NCBI RefSeq assembly: GCF_017876115.1
Contig: NZ_JAGINO010000005.1
Location: 186,001 to 250,000, forward strand
DNA from: Azospirillum picis
GTDB taxonomy: Bacteria; Pseudomonadota; Alphaproteobacteria; Azospirillales; Azospirillaceae
DNA: 64,000 nucleotides
Direction: 5' to 3'
Shown here: positions 48,206 to 57,919 of the stretch, piece by piece
How the letters are laid out: the number at the start of each line of letters is the position of its first letter
Numbering within the stretch: position 1 is the stretch's first letter
Notes under the pieces: model-generated
Told to the model about the DNA's origin: nothing
Databases searched by the model: none
Seen by the model: the letters and a program-made list of their open reading frames with translations, nothing else
Position numbers and translations under genes: made by a program

Positions 48206-49591
48206 TCAGGGCCGGAAGGGGAGGGGGGCCGCCGGCTTCTCCGTCGGCCCCTCCGCCGATTGCGGCGATCCGCTGCCGCTGACCCGCCAGACGGCGTTGC
48301 CGACATCGTCGGCGACCAGCAGGGCGCCTCGCCCGTCCAGTGCGACGCCCACCGGCCGGCCGAGCGCCTTGCCATCCTCGGAGAGAAAGCCGGTCAGCAC
48401 GTCCACCGGCGGGCCGGAGGGCTTGCCGTTCGCGAACGGCACGAAGATCACCTTGTAGCCGCTGGGCGGCTCGCGGTTCCAAGACCCGTGCTGGCCGATG
48501 AAGGCACCATGGGTCAGCGCCTGCGGCAGGCTGCCCGGGCGCGAGAAGGCCAAGCCCAGCGACGCGGTGTGCGGGCCGAGCGCATAGTCCGGCGGAATGG
48601 CCTTGGCGACCAGGTCGGGACGCTGCGGCTCCACGCGCTTGTCGATATGCTGGCCGTAATAGCTGTAGGGCCAGCCGTAGAATCCCCCGTCCTTCACCGA
48701 GGTCATGTAGTCGGGAACGAGGTCGCTGCCGATCTCGTCTCTTTCGTTGACGGCGGTCCAGAGGATGCCGCTTTCCGGTTCCCATGCCATGCCGTTGGGA
48801 TTGCGCAGGCCGGATGCGAAGATCCGGTGGGCTCCGGTCTTCAGGTCGATCTCCCAGATTGCCGCGCGGTCCTGCTCAGCCGAGATGCCGTTCTCGGCGA
48901 CGTTGCTGTTGGAGCCGACTGTGGCATAGAGCCTGCCGCCGTCGGGGCTGGCGATAATGTTCTTGGTCCAGTGGTGGTTGATCGGCCCGCCGGGCAGGTC
49001 GACCACCTTGAACGGCTGGCCGGTGGCCTTGGTGTCGCCCTCGCGGTAGGGCACCTTCACCACCGCGTCGGTGTTGGCGATGTACAGGTCGTTGCCGACC
49101 AGCGCCATGCCGAAGGGCGAGCGCAGCCCCTCCAGGAACGGCGTGCGGCTGTCGGCACGGCCGTCGCCGTCGGTGTCGCGCAGCAGGGTGATGCGGTCGG
49201 CGCTCGGCGTCTTGGCGCCGGCCTTGCCCATCAGCAGGCCCATGACCCAGCCGCGGATGCCCGTGCCGTCCTCGGGCTTGGGCGGGGCGTTCGTCTCCGC
49301 CACCAGCACGTCGCCGTTGGGCAGGGGGAGCAGCCAGCGGGGATGGTCCAGCCCGGTGGCGAAGGGGGTGACGCTCAGTCCCTGGGCGGCGGTGGGCTGC
49401 CCTCCCTGCGGCCAGCCCACGGCATCGGCGATCTTCACCGTCGGGATCAGCGATGAGCGGGGGGCGGGCAAGGTCGGGTTCGGCCCGGTGCCCGCCGAAA
49501 CCGGCAGCGTCGCCTCGTCGCCGCACCCGGCGAGCGCAAGCGCCGTCATCGCGGCGCCGAACGTGAAGGCAAGTCGTCGAGGGCTGAGCAT
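48206..49591 (-). CDS. PQQ-type sugar dehydrogenase lipoprotein (Gdh/Hedgehog-interacting-like beta-propeller)
   Basis: A 461-residue protein with lipoprotein signal LALAGC (Cys near residue 22). The mature part has propeller repeats: [111 protein letters not shown]. This matches the soluble glucose/sorbosone dehydrogenase family that uses PQQ to oxidise aldoses in the periplasm. The ATG at 49591 opens the lipoprotein signal; the longer frame upstream is spurious. Confidence 0.9.
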   Translation of the reverse strand: MLSPRRLAFTFGAAMTALALAGCGDEATLPVSAGTGPNPTLPAPRSSLIPTVKIADAVGWPQGGQPTAAQGLSVTPFATGLDHPRWLLPLPNGDVLVAETNAPPKPEDGTGIRGWVMGLLMGKAGAKTPSADRITLLRDTDGDGRADSRTPFLEGLRSPFGMALVGNDLYIANTDAVVKVPYREGDTKATGQPFKVVDLPGGPINHHWTKNIIASPDGGRLYATVGSNSNVAENGISAEQDRAAIWEIDLKTGAHRIFASGLRNPNGMAWEPESGILWTAVNERDEIGSDLVPDYMTSVKDGGFYGWPYSYYGQHIDKRVEPQRPDLVAKAIPPDYALGPHTASLGLAFSRPGSLPQALTHGAFIGQHGSWNREPPSGYKVIFVPFANGKPSGPPVDVLTGFLSEDGKALGRPVGVALDGRGALLVADDVGNAVWRVSGSGSPQSAEGPTEKPAAPLPFRP

Positions 49592-49634
49592 GCGCCGCCT
49601 CCCGCAAGTGTTGGGCCGCTCCGGCATCGCACGC

Positions 49635-49973
49635 TCAACGACGGGGGGATTGTTTGGTTCCCCAGGGGAGGCGGCACAGGTCTTCCAGGTCGACCACGAC
49701 GCCATGGCGGCGCAAAACACCTTGCGCATAGACCGTGTAGAGATGAGCAAGCGCCATGCCGGCGTCGAAGCCCGCTGCCGTGCCGGAGGCACTGGCTGCG
49801 CCGACCGCCTGCTCGACGTCCGCGATCACGCGGCGTATCGCTGTCGGATCGATTATCGACGCTCTCCGCAGTGGCGGGGGTGAAGGAGCATTTCGCCCCG
49901 GCATCCTCGCTGCCGGTGCCGTCGCTGCCACCCGGGGAACCAGGACCGTGCGCTCGGCGGACGACAGGATCAT
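49635..49973 (-). CDS. Small hypothetical protein
   Basis: A 112-residue frame with amphipathic helical C-terminal half ([52 protein letters not shown]). I do not recognise it. An AT-rich patch at 49985-50035 includes promoter-like TTGTAA and TTGTAT words on the minus strand upstream of the ATG at 49973, and no other gene claims this stretch, so it may be real. There is no good ribosome-binding site, which keeps confidence low. Confidence 0.42.
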   Translation of the reverse strand: MILSSAERTVLVPRVAATAPAARMPGRNAPSPPPLRRASIIDPTAIRRVIADVEQAVGAASASGTAAGFDAGMALAHLYTVYAQGVLRRHGVVVDLEDLCRLPWGTKQSPRR

Positions 49974-50019
49974 CGCTGCAATTCGCGCCAAATACAATCA
50001 GCAACCGGTTACAATGGTG

Positions 50020-52257
50020 TCATGCATCGCCGGCGCACAACCGCCGGAGTTCGCCGGCCAGGGCGATCGCCTGCCGCGGACCGTCGCACAGCGGGCCCTC
50101 GGCCATCCGTGCCCGCAACGTCCGCCGCAGCTCGGCCAAGCCCTGCGGATCGGACGCCCAGGCGACGGCCCGCTCCACATAGGCGGCGGGATCGGCGGCG
50201 ACGCATCCCTCGACCCCGGCCACGCTCAGGAAGGCCAGGGAGTGGCGGCTGGAGAAGGTCTCTCCGGGCAGGGTGACGACCGGCACCCCCATCCACATCG
50301 TCTCCAGAGTCGTCGTGCTGCCGGAGAAGGGGAAGGGATCGAGAGCCACGTCGACCAGGGCGCAGTGACGCATATGGTCCAGGCTGGAGCTGCCGCCGGC
50401 CATCGTGACCCGGTCCGGCGCGATGCCGGCGGCGGTCAGGCGGGCGCGCCACAGCGCCGCCGTGTCCGGGCACGACAGCGCCTTCGTCTTCATCAGCAGC
50501 CGCGCCTGCGGCAGCCGGGCGAAGATCGCGGCCCAGGCGGCCAGAACGGCATCGTTCAGCTTGGTCAGGATGTTGAAGTAGCCGAAGGTGACCGGCGCCC
50601 CCGTCAGGCAGGGGGGGGGCGTCAGGGCCAGCGCCTCCTCCTCGACGGGCAGGCCGCCGGGAGGGTCGTAGGCGATGAAGGCGCCCGGCAGGCGCAGGAT
50701 GCGCTCGGTGTAGAAGGGCTCCATGCCTTCCGGGACATGATGGCGGTCGGCGACCAGCGCATCCATGGCGGCCAGCCCGGTGGTCGCCATGTAGCCGGAC
50801 CAGGCCACCTGGACCGCCGCCGGCTTGCGCGCGAACACCCCCGGCCGGCCGCGGGCGTTATGGCCGGCGAGGTCGATCAGCACGTCCGGCCGGTCCTGGC
50901 GGATGCGCGCCGCCAGTTCCGCGTCCGACAGGCCGGCAACCGGAATCCACCGCTCCGCCGCCCGGCGGAACCGGTCGGTCACGTCGTCGGAGTCCGTCTG
51001 GTTGGCGTAGAGTGCCAGACGGATGCCCTGGGCCGGCAGCGCCTCCACCGTGCGGACGGCGAACAGGCCGGCGGGATGGCGGCGGAAGTCTCCGGACAGG
51101 ATGGCGACGGTCAGCGGCCCCGCCGCGGCGGTTGCCTGGGCCGCCGCCTTCCCCTTCGCCGCCACTGCCACCGTGCCTTTCCCTCGGGCCGACCGCCGCG
51201 GCCTCGCCCAGTGCCCGCGGTGCGGCGCGCCGTGCACGGCGTCCCAGTCGCGGTGCGCGGCGAGGACGGCCGCCAGGGTCACCCCCGGCCGGAAGAGCTG
51301 CAGATAGGCAAGGTTGGAGCGCACGTCGGCAAGCCCGGGGTCGAGCGCCAGCGCCCGGCGGTTGCCGGCCTCCGCCGCGTCCAGCAGCCCCTGGATCTGC
51401 CGGACCAGGGCCAGGCTGGCGTGCGCCTCCGCCAGCGCCGGATTGCGGACGAGGGCTGCGGCATAGACCTCCGCCGCCTTCCCCAGCCGGTTCCCCTGCT
51501 GGAGCACCTCTCCCAGCCGCAGCAGCGCCTCGTCCCGGTCGGGCCGGACCGCGACGGCCCGGCGGGCCGCGCGCTCCGCCGCTTCCCGCTCGCCCAGGGC
51601 CAGCAGTGCAGCCGCAAGGTTGGCCAGCGCCGGGGCATGGTCGGGCCGAAGGGCGAGCGCGCGGGCGAGTGTCGCGGCGGCATCGGCCGGGCGGCTCATC
51701 GCCAGAAGCAGTTGGCCGCGATTGGCATGCGCTTCGACGAAGCCGGGGTCATCGGCGACGGCGGCGCGCAAGGCGCTGTCGGCTTCCTCGCGTCGCCCGA
51801 GGGCAGCCAGCACGTTGCCGAGGTTGAAGCGCGCCTTCGCATAGCCCGGCTTGCGCGCCGCCGCCTGGCGGAAGGCTGCCGCCGCCTCGTCGAGGCGGCC
51901 GAGCGCCTCCAGCGCGTTACCGAGATTGTAGAGCGCCTGGGCGAAATCCGGCCGCAGCCGCAGGGCCTGCCGGTGCGCCGCCGCCGCGTCCTCCGGCCGG
52001 CCGAGCGCCTTGAGGGCGCTGCCGAGGTTGTCATGGTAGTCGGCGACGCGGTGGTTCGCCTGGATGGCGGTGCGGATCAGGGCGGCGGCCCGCTCGGGCT
52101 CGCCGGACTGGAGGTGGACGACCCCCAGCAGGTGGGCGGCGTCGGCATGGCCCGGCGCGGCGTCGAGCACGGCGTGGTACAGTGCTGCCGCTTCGGCCAG
52201 ACGGCCGGCCTGGTGGTACGCCAGCGCCGCGTTCAGCGCTTCCTGGATGGTCGCCAT
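50020..52257 (-). CDS. TPR-repeat O-GlcNAc transferase-like protein (SPINDLY/GT41 family)
   Basis: A 745-residue cytoplasmic protein. Residues about 1-340 are nine or ten tetratricopeptide repeats (LAYHQAGRLAEAAALYHAVLDAAPGHADA..., ALYNLGNALEALGRLDEAAAAF...). Residues about 385-745 form the GT41 catalytic domain: ILSGDFRRHPAG, DVLIDLAGHNARGRPGVFARKPAAVQVAWSGYMATTG, FGYFNILTKLND, VDVALDPFPFSGSTTTLETMWMGVPVVTLPGETFSSRHSLAFL. It should transfer GlcNAc, fucose or a related sugar to protein Ser/Thr. Divergent from an lptF-type/GT9 pair; a surface-protein or flagellin target is only a guess. Confidence 0.93.
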   Translation of the reverse strand: MATIQEALNAALAYHQAGRLAEAAALYHAVLDAAPGHADAAHLLGVVHLQSGEPERAAALIRTAIQANHRVADYHDNLGSALKALGRPEDAAAAHRQALRLRPDFAQALYNLGNALEALGRLDEAAAAFRQAAARKPGYAKARFNLGNVLAALGRREEADSALRAAVADDPGFVEAHANRGQLLLAMSRPADAAATLARALALRPDHAPALANLAAALLALGEREAAERAARRAVAVRPDRDEALLRLGEVLQQGNRLGKAAEVYAAALVRNPALAEAHASLALVRQIQGLLDAAEAGNRRALALDPGLADVRSNLAYLQLFRPGVTLAAVLAAHRDWDAVHGAPHRGHWARPRRSARGKGTVAVAAKGKAAAQATAAAGPLTVAILSGDFRRHPAGLFAVRTVEALPAQGIRLALYANQTDSDDVTDRFRRAAERWIPVAGLSDAELAARIRQDRPDVLIDLAGHNARGRPGVFARKPAAVQVAWSGYMATTGLAAMDALVADRHHVPEGMEPFYTERILRLPGAFIAYDPPGGLPVEEEALALTPPPCLTGAPVTFGYFNILTKLNDAVLAAWAAIFARLPQARLLMKTKALSCPDTAALWRARLTAAGIAPDRVTMAGGSSSLDHMRHCALVDVALDPFPFSGSTTTLETMWMGVPVVTLPGETFSSRHSLAFLSVAGVEGCVAADPAAYVERAVAWASDPQGLAELRRTLRARMAEGPLCDGPRQAIALAGELRRLCAGDA

Positions 52258-52429
52258 GCCCTCCGTCTTAGCGGCTGCCCGCACCGGGCGCCAGTGCTTT
52301 CCCGGCCCGGCGCCCGGGCGATGGCGGAGCGGCCCGGAGCCGCCTCGTCCGGCGGACAGGTTTTCAACACTTGACCCGGCGGGCCGGGACGGTCAGCTTG
52401 CGGCCCGAGTGTTTCCCCGGCCGACGTCC

Positions 52430-53602
52430 ATGAACCGACTGCAACGGTATCTGTTCCGCAACCTGCTGATCGCCACCCTCTACTCGACGGCGGGCCTGAC
52501 GCTGACCATCTGGCTCAGCCAGTCCCTGCGGCTGATCGAGATCGTGGTCAGCGCCGGTGCGCCGATGGGCATGTTCCTGTGGCTGCTGCTGCTGACGGTT
52601 CCGACCTTCCTGGGCATCGTGCTGCCGCTGGCGCTGGTCGGCGCCATCCTGTTCACCTACAACAAGATGGCGGCGGACAGCGAGCTGGTGGTGATGCGCG
52701 CCGCCGGCGTCGGCCCCTTCTCCCTGTCCAAGCCGGCGATCCTCCTGGCCCTGGGGGTGATGGCGGTGGTCTTCACGCTCAACATCTGGATCACGCCGGC
52801 GGCCCATCGCGAACTGGTGCGCATGGAATATGCCGTGCGCAGCGACTACTCGCAGCTCTTCCTGCGCGAGGGCGTGTTCAACGAGGTGGGCGACCGCTTC
52901 AGCGTCTTCCTGCGCGACCGCGATTCCGACGGCAACCTGCACAAGGTGCTGATCCATGACGGCCGCCAGCCGGACAAGCCGGTCACCATCATGGGCGACA
53001 GGGCGGTGATGCAGACCGGGCCGGACGGCACGCGCTTCGTCGTCTATGACGGCAACCGCCAGGAACTGGACCGCAAGACCGGCCGCCTGTCCCAGCTCTA
53101 TTTCGAGCGCTACGCCGTGGACCTGAAGGCGGTGGCCCCGCAGGAGGCCGACCGCTGGCCCGACGCGCGCGAGCGCTCGACCACCGACCTGATGTCGGGG
53201 AACGCGCCGGCCCAGGACGACCGCATGCGCCGCGGCCTGATCGCGGAGCTCCACCACCGCTTCTCGTCCCCCCTCCTGGCGCTGTCCTACGCGCTGGTCG
53301 CGCTGGCCTCGCTGCTGTCCGGCGAGTTCAACCGGCGCGGACAGTCTTCCCGCGTCACCATCGCCGTCCTCCTGGTGATGGGGCTGCAGGCGGCGGCATT
53401 GGGCCTGACCAGCCTCGCCGGCAAGGCGACGGTGTTCGTGCCGCTGATGTACGCCATGCCGCTGGCCGTCCTGCTGCCGGCACTGTGGGTGATGTCGCGC
53501 GGACTGATGCTGAGGGGCGGCCGGCCGAAGGCCGGAGGCGGGCAGGACGACGACCCGCAGCGGAGCCGGGAGGCCGGGGTGGCCGCGAAGGGAGCGTCAT
53601 GA
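52430..53602 (+). CDS. lptF: LPS export permease, LptF/LptG family (LptF more likely)
   Basis: A 390-residue inner-membrane protein: three helices near residues 14-125 (RYLFRNLLIATLYSTAG, FLWLLLLTVPTFLGIVLPLALVGAILF), the family stretch NKMAADSELVVMRAAGV, a periplasmic beta-jellyroll (about 130-280) and three C-terminal helices. It moves lipopolysaccharide from the inner membrane into the Lpt bridge. The partner gene lptG is normally adjacent but here a GT9 glycosyltransferase gene overlaps the end by ATGA instead. The assignment to LptF rather than LptG is tentative. Confidence 0.88.
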   Translation: MNRLQRYLFRNLLIATLYSTAGLTLTIWLSQSLRLIEIVVSAGAPMGMFLWLLLLTVPTFLGIVLPLALVGAILFTYNKMAADSELVVMRAAGVGPFSLSKPAILLALGVMAVVFTLNIWITPAAHRELVRMEYAVRSDYSQLFLREGVFNEVGDRFSVFLRDRDSDGNLHKVLIHDGRQPDKPVTIMGDRAVMQTGPDGTRFVVYDGNRQELDRKTGRLSQLYFERYAVDLKAVAPQEADRWPDARERSTTDLMSGNAPAQDDRMRRGLIAELHHRFSSPLLALSYALVALASLLSGEFNRRGQSSRVTIAVLLVMGLQAAALGLTSLAGKATVFVPLMYAMPLAVLLPALWVMSRGLMLRGGRPKAGGGQDDDPQRSREAGVAAKGAS

Positions 53603-54633
53603 GTCGCATCCTCTTCATCACCTCCAACCGGCTGGGCGACGCCGTTCTGTCGACCGGACTGCTCGGCCACCTGACCGAGCGCTTCCCCGGCGCGCGGCTG
53701 ACGGTGGCCTGCGGGCCGCTGCCGGCGCCGCTGTTCCGCGCGGTGCCGGGGTTGGAGCGGCTGATCCCGCTGCCCAAGCGCTCCTTCGCCCGGCACTGGC
53801 TGCGGCTGTGGCTGGACTGCGTGACGACCCGCTGGGACCTCGTGGTGGATTTGCGCAACTCGGCGGTCGGGCGGCTGGTGCCGGCCCGGCGCCGTGCCTT
53901 CCATGCCAAGGCCGCCCGCCCGATGCACAAGGTGGAGGAGAATGCCGCGGTGCTCGGCCTGTCGCCTCCCCCGGCACCACGGCTGTGGATCGACGCCGCC
54001 GCACGCGCCGAGGCCGATGCGCTGATCCCGGCCGGCACCGGCCGCTTCCTCGCCATCGGGCCGACGGCCAACTGGCAGGGCAAGGAATGGCCGGCGGACC
54101 GCTTCGCCCGGCTCGCCCTGCGGCTGACCGGGGCGGGCGGTCCGCTGGAGGGAGCGCGGGTCGCGGTTCTTGCCGCCGGACCGGAGCGCGAGCGGGCGCT
54201 TCCGGTGCTGGAGGCGCTGGGACCACGGGCGATCGACCTGACCGGCCGTACCGATCCGATGGCCGCCGCAGCCTGCCTGGAGCGGGCCGCGCTGTATGTC
54301 GGCAACGACAGTGGGCTCATGCACATCGCGGCCGCGGCCGGTGTGCCGACGGTAGGGCTGTTCGGGCCGGGCTATCCCGAGATCTACGGCCCCTGGGGTT
54401 CGGGGGGCCGCGCGGTGACCGGCAGCGTGCCGCGGGCGGATCTGCTGGCCCTCGTCGCCGCGGATGCCGGTGCCCGCGGGCTGATGGACGGGATCGCGGA
54501 GGACGCCGTGGCAGCCGCCGCGGACGATCTCCTGGAGGCGCGGCGCGCGGCCCGGCCCCCCGGGACGGCTGCAGGGTGTGACCAGTTTGCGGCAACGCCC
54601 GGAGAGGCGGTGGAAGTACCCCCGTTGCGTTGA
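53599..54633 (+). CDS. Glycosyltransferase family 9 (heptosyltransferase-like)
   Basis: A 344-residue GT-B enzyme: RILFITSNRLGDAVLSTGLLGHL at the start, LAIGPTANWQGKEWPADRFARLALRL in the middle, and YVGNDSGLMHIAAAAGVPTVGLFGP as the nucleotide-sugar signature. GT9 members add heptose to LPS core. Its position directly behind the lptF-like gene (ATGA overlap) supports a role in LPS. The C-terminal 40 residues are low-complexity. Confidence 0.9.
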   Translation: MSRILFITSNRLGDAVLSTGLLGHLTERFPGARLTVACGPLPAPLFRAVPGLERLIPLPKRSFARHWLRLWLDCVTTRWDLVVDLRNSAVGRLVPARRRAFHAKAARPMHKVEENAAVLGLSPPPAPRLWIDAAARAEADALIPAGTGRFLAIGPTANWQGKEWPADRFARLALRLTGAGGPLEGARVAVLAAGPERERALPVLEALGPRAIDLTGRTDPMAAAACLERAALYVGNDSGLMHIAAAAGVPTVGLFGPGYPEIYGPWGSGGRAVTGSVPRADLLALVAADAGARGLMDGIAEDAVAAAADDLLEARRAARPPGTAAGCDQFAATPGEAVEVPPLR

Positions 54634-54722
54634 CAAAACCGGGCGGATCATCGACACTTCGGAAGCAACGTAAGGGGCAGGTACGCCCCGATCGGATGGG
54701 TTCTCCCCCGAAGGGTCTTGGA

Positions 54723-55253
54723 ATGAAGCCGACTCCCACCTACGCCAACAAGCCGACCTCGGACAATCCGCGCGACGTCGAGGCGTGGGCCCTTGCAGAA
54801 GCGGCGCGCCGCATGATCGCCGCCGCCCATGCCAAGGATGAAAAGGCTTTCCGCGAAGCCCTTCAGCTCAATCAGCGGCTGTGGACGATCTTCCAGGCGG
54901 CGATCACCGAAGAGGATTGCGGTCATCCGCCGGAGGTGCGGACCAACATCGCCGCGCTCTCGCTGCTGGTCGACCGCGAAACGACCAGCCGCCTGGTGGA
55001 CCTGGATTTCTCCAAGATCGACACGCTGGTCAACATCAACCGCAACGTCGCCAGCGGCCTGACCGCCCAGGGCGAGTTCGTCGCCGCCCAGCAGGCCGCA
55101 GCGGCGCCGGTGGCCGCCCCGGCGGCCCAGCCGCCGGCACCCGCCGCGCCGGGTGCCATGGCCGGGCGCCCGGCCATGCCGCCCCGCCCGCTGACGTCGT
55201 CGGTGTCCGATGCCCCGCCGGCCAGCCGGGAGTCGCTGCGGATTTCGATCTGA
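54723..55253 (+). CDS. flaF: Flagellar biosynthesis regulator FlaF, with extended tail
   Basis: A 176-residue protein whose first 125 residues match FlaF: DVEAWALAEAARRMIAAAHAKDEKAFREALQLNQRLWTIFQAAITEEDCGHPPEVRTNIAALSLLVDRET is the family core. FlaF is needed for flagellin secretion or translation in alphaproteobacteria. The C-terminal 50 residues are Ala/Pro-rich and beyond the normal FlaF length (about 115-125). No flagellin or flbT gene is nearby, so it is an orphan. The in-frame upstream ATG at 54630 was rejected. Confidence 0.85.
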   Translation: MKPTPTYANKPTSDNPRDVEAWALAEAARRMIAAAHAKDEKAFREALQLNQRLWTIFQAAITEEDCGHPPEVRTNIAALSLLVDRETTSRLVDLDFSKIDTLVNINRNVASGLTAQGEFVAAQQAAAAPVAAPAAQPPAPAAPGAMAGRPAMPPRPLTSSVSDAPPASRESLRISI

Positions 55254-55279
55254 CCATCTCCGGACATCGAGAGGGTTCC

Positions 55280-56203
55280 ATGGAAGGCCGGCGCTTGCAA
55301 AACAGCGCCGGCCTTGCCGTTTCCGCCCCCGGCCTCGGGGATGCACGCCGCCGCGCTGTCCTCGGGCTTTGCCGCATCCTGCTCCCCATGGTCGGCCTCG
55401 CCGCCTGCACGGCCATGCCGGCCGAGCGGCTCGCCGAAGCCGATGCGGCGGCGCGCTCGGCGGGGCTGCTGCCGCACCGCTTCGACGCGCCGCCCTTCAC
55501 GCTGGCCGGCTGGCTGCGGGCGGGCAACGAGGGGCCGCTGGTCGTCTACATCGAGGGGGACGGCTACGCCTGGCTCTCCCCGACCCAGCCGTCGAACGAC
55601 CCGACGCCGCTCAATCCGGTGGCGCTCCGGCTCGCCCGCCGCGATCCGGCCGCGCGGCTGCTCTATCTCGGGCGGCCGTGCCAGTATGGCGGGGTGTCGG
55701 CCGATGCCGCCTGCCAGCCGCGCTACTGGACCTCGCACCGCTTCTCGCCGGAGGTGCTGGCCTCGCTCGGCCATGCGCTCGACGAGGCCGAGCGGCTGAG
55801 CGGTGCCGGGCAACTGGTGCTGGTCGGCTATTCGGGCGGGGGCGTGGCGGCAGCGCTGCTGGCGGCGCGGCGGAACGACGTCGCGGCCCTGGTCACGGTG
55901 GTGGCGCCGCTCGATCTGGCGGCCTGGGCCAAGGCCAAGGGGCTGACCCCGCTTTCGGGCTCCCTCGACCCGGCGCAGGAGGCCGGCCGTCTCGCCAGGG
56001 TGCCGCAATGGCACATCGCCGGCGGCAAGGACCGGGTGGTTCCGGCGATCGTCCAGCGCGGCTTCGCCGCCCGCATCGCCGCGCCGGTCACGGTGGTTCC
56101 GGGGATGGAGCATGACGGCGACTGGCCGGCGATCTGGCCGGACCTGCGCGCCGCCTTTCCACCCGCCGGCGCTTCCGCCGTGCGCCCTCCCTCCTTGCGG
56201 TGA
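55280..56203 (+). CDS. Lipoprotein alpha/beta hydrolase
   Basis: A 307-residue protein with a membrane segment and lipobox (VGLAAC, Cys near residue 42) and an alpha/beta-hydrolase body. VVYIEGDGYAW carries the oxyanion strand, LVLVGYSGGGVAAALL is the nucleophile elbow (GYSGG), GGKDRVVP gives the acid and GMEHDGDW the histidine. Likely an esterase or dienelactone-hydrolase-like enzyme anchored in the periplasm. The true start may be later, at the ATG at 55388, since the residues before the lipobox are long for a signal peptide. Confidence 0.85.
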   Translation: MEGRRLQNSAGLAVSAPGLGDARRRAVLGLCRILLPMVGLAACTAMPAERLAEADAAARSAGLLPHRFDAPPFTLAGWLRAGNEGPLVVYIEGDGYAWLSPTQPSNDPTPLNPVALRLARRDPAARLLYLGRPCQYGGVSADAACQPRYWTSHRFSPEVLASLGHALDEAERLSGAGQLVLVGYSGGGVAAALLAARRNDVAALVTVVAPLDLAAWAKAKGLTPLSGSLDPAQEAGRLARVPQWHIAGGKDRVVPAIVQRGFAARIAAPVTVVPGMEHDGDWPAIWPDLRAAFPPAGASAVRPPSLR

Positions 56204-56299
56204 GCGCGGGGTATTGCTCCATCGGACCGGGGTGGGCGAAACCGGGGTGGGCTAACCGGGACAGGCAGGCCGGCACCGGCAGATGCCCCGGCAACCGCC

Positions 56300-56944
56300 T
56301 CAACGCCTCAGGGGGCGGTGCTCCAGCTCCCGCAGATAGGCGCAGACCATATCGGCCATGGCATCGGCGAAGGCATTGATCTCTTCGGGCGTACGCGAGC
56401 TTTCGGAAAAACGCTTTCCCACCTGGCTGAGCGTCGTGGTGACAAGGTCGGCTGCCAGCGCGCGGGTGCTGTCCGGCGCGTTGGGCAGCGCCTCCCGCAT
56501 GAAGGTCTCGACGATGCGCTTTCCCGAGGCCTTCACCTCCTGCGCCTCGGGCGCATCGCGATAGAATGGGGCGGCGTCATGGAGCGCCACGCGCATGCCG
56601 GCTTCGTCGCACTCCGAACGCACGAAGGCGTGAACCAGGGCGCGCAGCCGGTCGAGTGGTGCCTTGCCGGTGTCTTCGAGAATGGTGCGCAGCATCTCGC
56701 TGGTCTGCCGCCATTCCTCGCATTGGAGCCGGAAGAGGATCGCCGCCTTGTTCGGGAAATACTGGTAGAGCGAACCGATGCTGACGCCGGCCTTCTCGGC
56801 CACCCGCGCGGTGGTGAAGCGCGGTGCGCCCTCCTTGGCCAGAACCTGAGCCGCAGCCTCAAGGACGGCTGCGACGAGATCGGTGGAGCGGGCTTGCTTG
56901 GGCTGTTTCCGCGAGGAAATCAGCGCGGTTCGGCCGACGGTCAT
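56300..56944 (-). CDS. TetR-family transcriptional repressor
   Basis: A 214-residue TetR protein: HTH at about 17-65 (DLVAAVLEAAAQVLAKEGAPRFTTARVAEKAGVSIGSLYQYFPNKAAIL) followed by an all-helical ligand domain. It is divergent from an O-methyltransferase gene across a 92-nt gap that contains AT-rich promoter-like sequence near 56980. It most likely represses that gene and itself. Effector unknown. Confidence 0.92.
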   Translation of the reverse strand: MTVGRTALISSRKQPKQARSTDLVAAVLEAAAQVLAKEGAPRFTTARVAEKAGVSIGSLYQYFPNKAAILFRLQCEEWRQTSEMLRTILEDTGKAPLDRLRALVHAFVRSECDEAGMRVALHDAAPFYRDAPEAQEVKASGKRIVETFMREALPNAPDSTRALAADLVTTTLSQVGKRFSESSRTPEEINAFADAMADMVCAYLRELEHRPLRR

Positions 56945-57036
56945 GGCGGCTCCGGCAATGCGAATAGGGAACCTGACGGATTAGTCGTATTTTCGGTCGG
57001 GCGCAACACCGCGCTCCATCCGGACCGGAGACCTGC

Positions 57037-57702
57037 ATGAACACCCTGACCACCACGCCGCTTGCCCCACTTCTGCAGCGGCTGTTCGACGAGGCGGAGG
57101 CGAGCTCTCCCTTGGCAAGCCCTGCCTTGGCCACCCTGTCCCCCGCGGAACAGGCACGCCTGATGACGAGCAGGACCGATTACCCCGACTTCTACGGCCG
57201 GCTGAAGGATTTCCCGCTCGCGGTCTCCCGCGAGACCGGCCGGCTGCTCTACATGCTGGCGCGCAGTTGCCGGGCGCAGGCGATCGTCGAGTTCGGGACG
57301 TCCTTCGGCATCTCGACCCTGCATCTGGCGGCGGCGCTGCGCGACAATGGCGGCGGCCGCCTGATCACCAGCGAGTTCGAACCATCCAAGGTGGCGAGGG
57401 CGCGCGACCATCTGACGGCCGGCGGGCTCATCGACCTCGTGGAGATACGTGAGGGCGATGCCCTGCGGACGCTCGGCCGCGACCTGCCCGAGGCGGTCGA
57501 CCTGCTGCTGCTCGACGGCGCCAAGGCACTGTATCCCGAGATCCTGGCGCTGGTGGAGGCCCGCCTGAAACCCGGCGCGCTGATCGTTGCCGACAATGCG
57601 GGCGACAGCCCGGACTACCTGGCCCATGTGCGCTCGCCAGCCGGCGGCTACCTGTCGGTTCCGTTCGGCGGCGACGTCGAGCTGTCGATGCGGGTCGGCT
57701 GA
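57037..57702 (+). CDS. SAM-dependent O-methyltransferase
   Basis: A 221-residue class I methyltransferase of the O-methyltransferase family 3 pattern: GRLLYMLARSCRAQAIVEFGTSFGISTLHLAAALRDNG is the SAM-binding motif, DLLLLDGAKALYPEIL the post-II acidic motif, and GALIVADNAGD the C-terminal active-site-type block. It could methylate catechol-like phenolics. Divergent from the TetR gene, its likely repressor. Confidence 0.88.
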   Translation: MNTLTTTPLAPLLQRLFDEAEASSPLASPALATLSPAEQARLMTSRTDYPDFYGRLKDFPLAVSRETGRLLYMLARSCRAQAIVEFGTSFGISTLHLAAALRDNGGGRLITSEFEPSKVARARDHLTAGGLIDLVEIREGDALRTLGRDLPEAVDLLLLDGAKALYPEILALVEARLKPGALIVADNAGDSPDYLAHVRSPAGGYLSVPFGGDVELSMRVG

Positions 57703-57805
57703 GGGCGGCGTCCCGGAGGCGGATGCGGGTGCCGTATTGACGCTGCCCGTGGGCCTCGACTAGGCTCCATCATTGCCGGATGATGCCCGAAGGGGAATTC
57801 CGGTC

Positions 57806-57817
57806 GTAAGCGTTTAC
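57806..57817. promoter_or_regulatory. Small inverted repeat upstream of MFS gene
   Basis: GTAA-GCGT-TTAC (extended to CGTAA/TTACG) sits about 100 nt before the transporter start. LacI-type operators look like this, but no LacI-family gene is near, so the role is uncertain. Confidence 0.3.
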
Positions 57818-57919
57818 GTCAACCAACGCACCCATCGACCCGCGTTCCGGCGGGGAGGGTGCGGATGTCTGCGTACCGCACTCCCGCTGGACGATGGTCT
57901 CCATGCGGAGTGTGCGAAG

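Noticed and set aside
47060..49456. Long plus-strand frame antisense to the cysteine desulfurase and sugar dehydrogenase
   Set aside because: Low-complexity Arg/Gln/His/Gly content and no motif; the minus-strand genes have catalytic residues in place.
49756..52374. 872-codon frame antisense to the TPR transferase
   Set aside because: Repetitive Gly/Arg/Gln composition mirrors the TPR repeats on the opposite strand.
53485..53598. Longer start for the GT9 glycosyltransferase
   Set aside because: The extension overlaps lptF by over 100 nt; the ATG at 53599 gives the canonical RILFITSNRLGDAVL start and an ATGA overlap.
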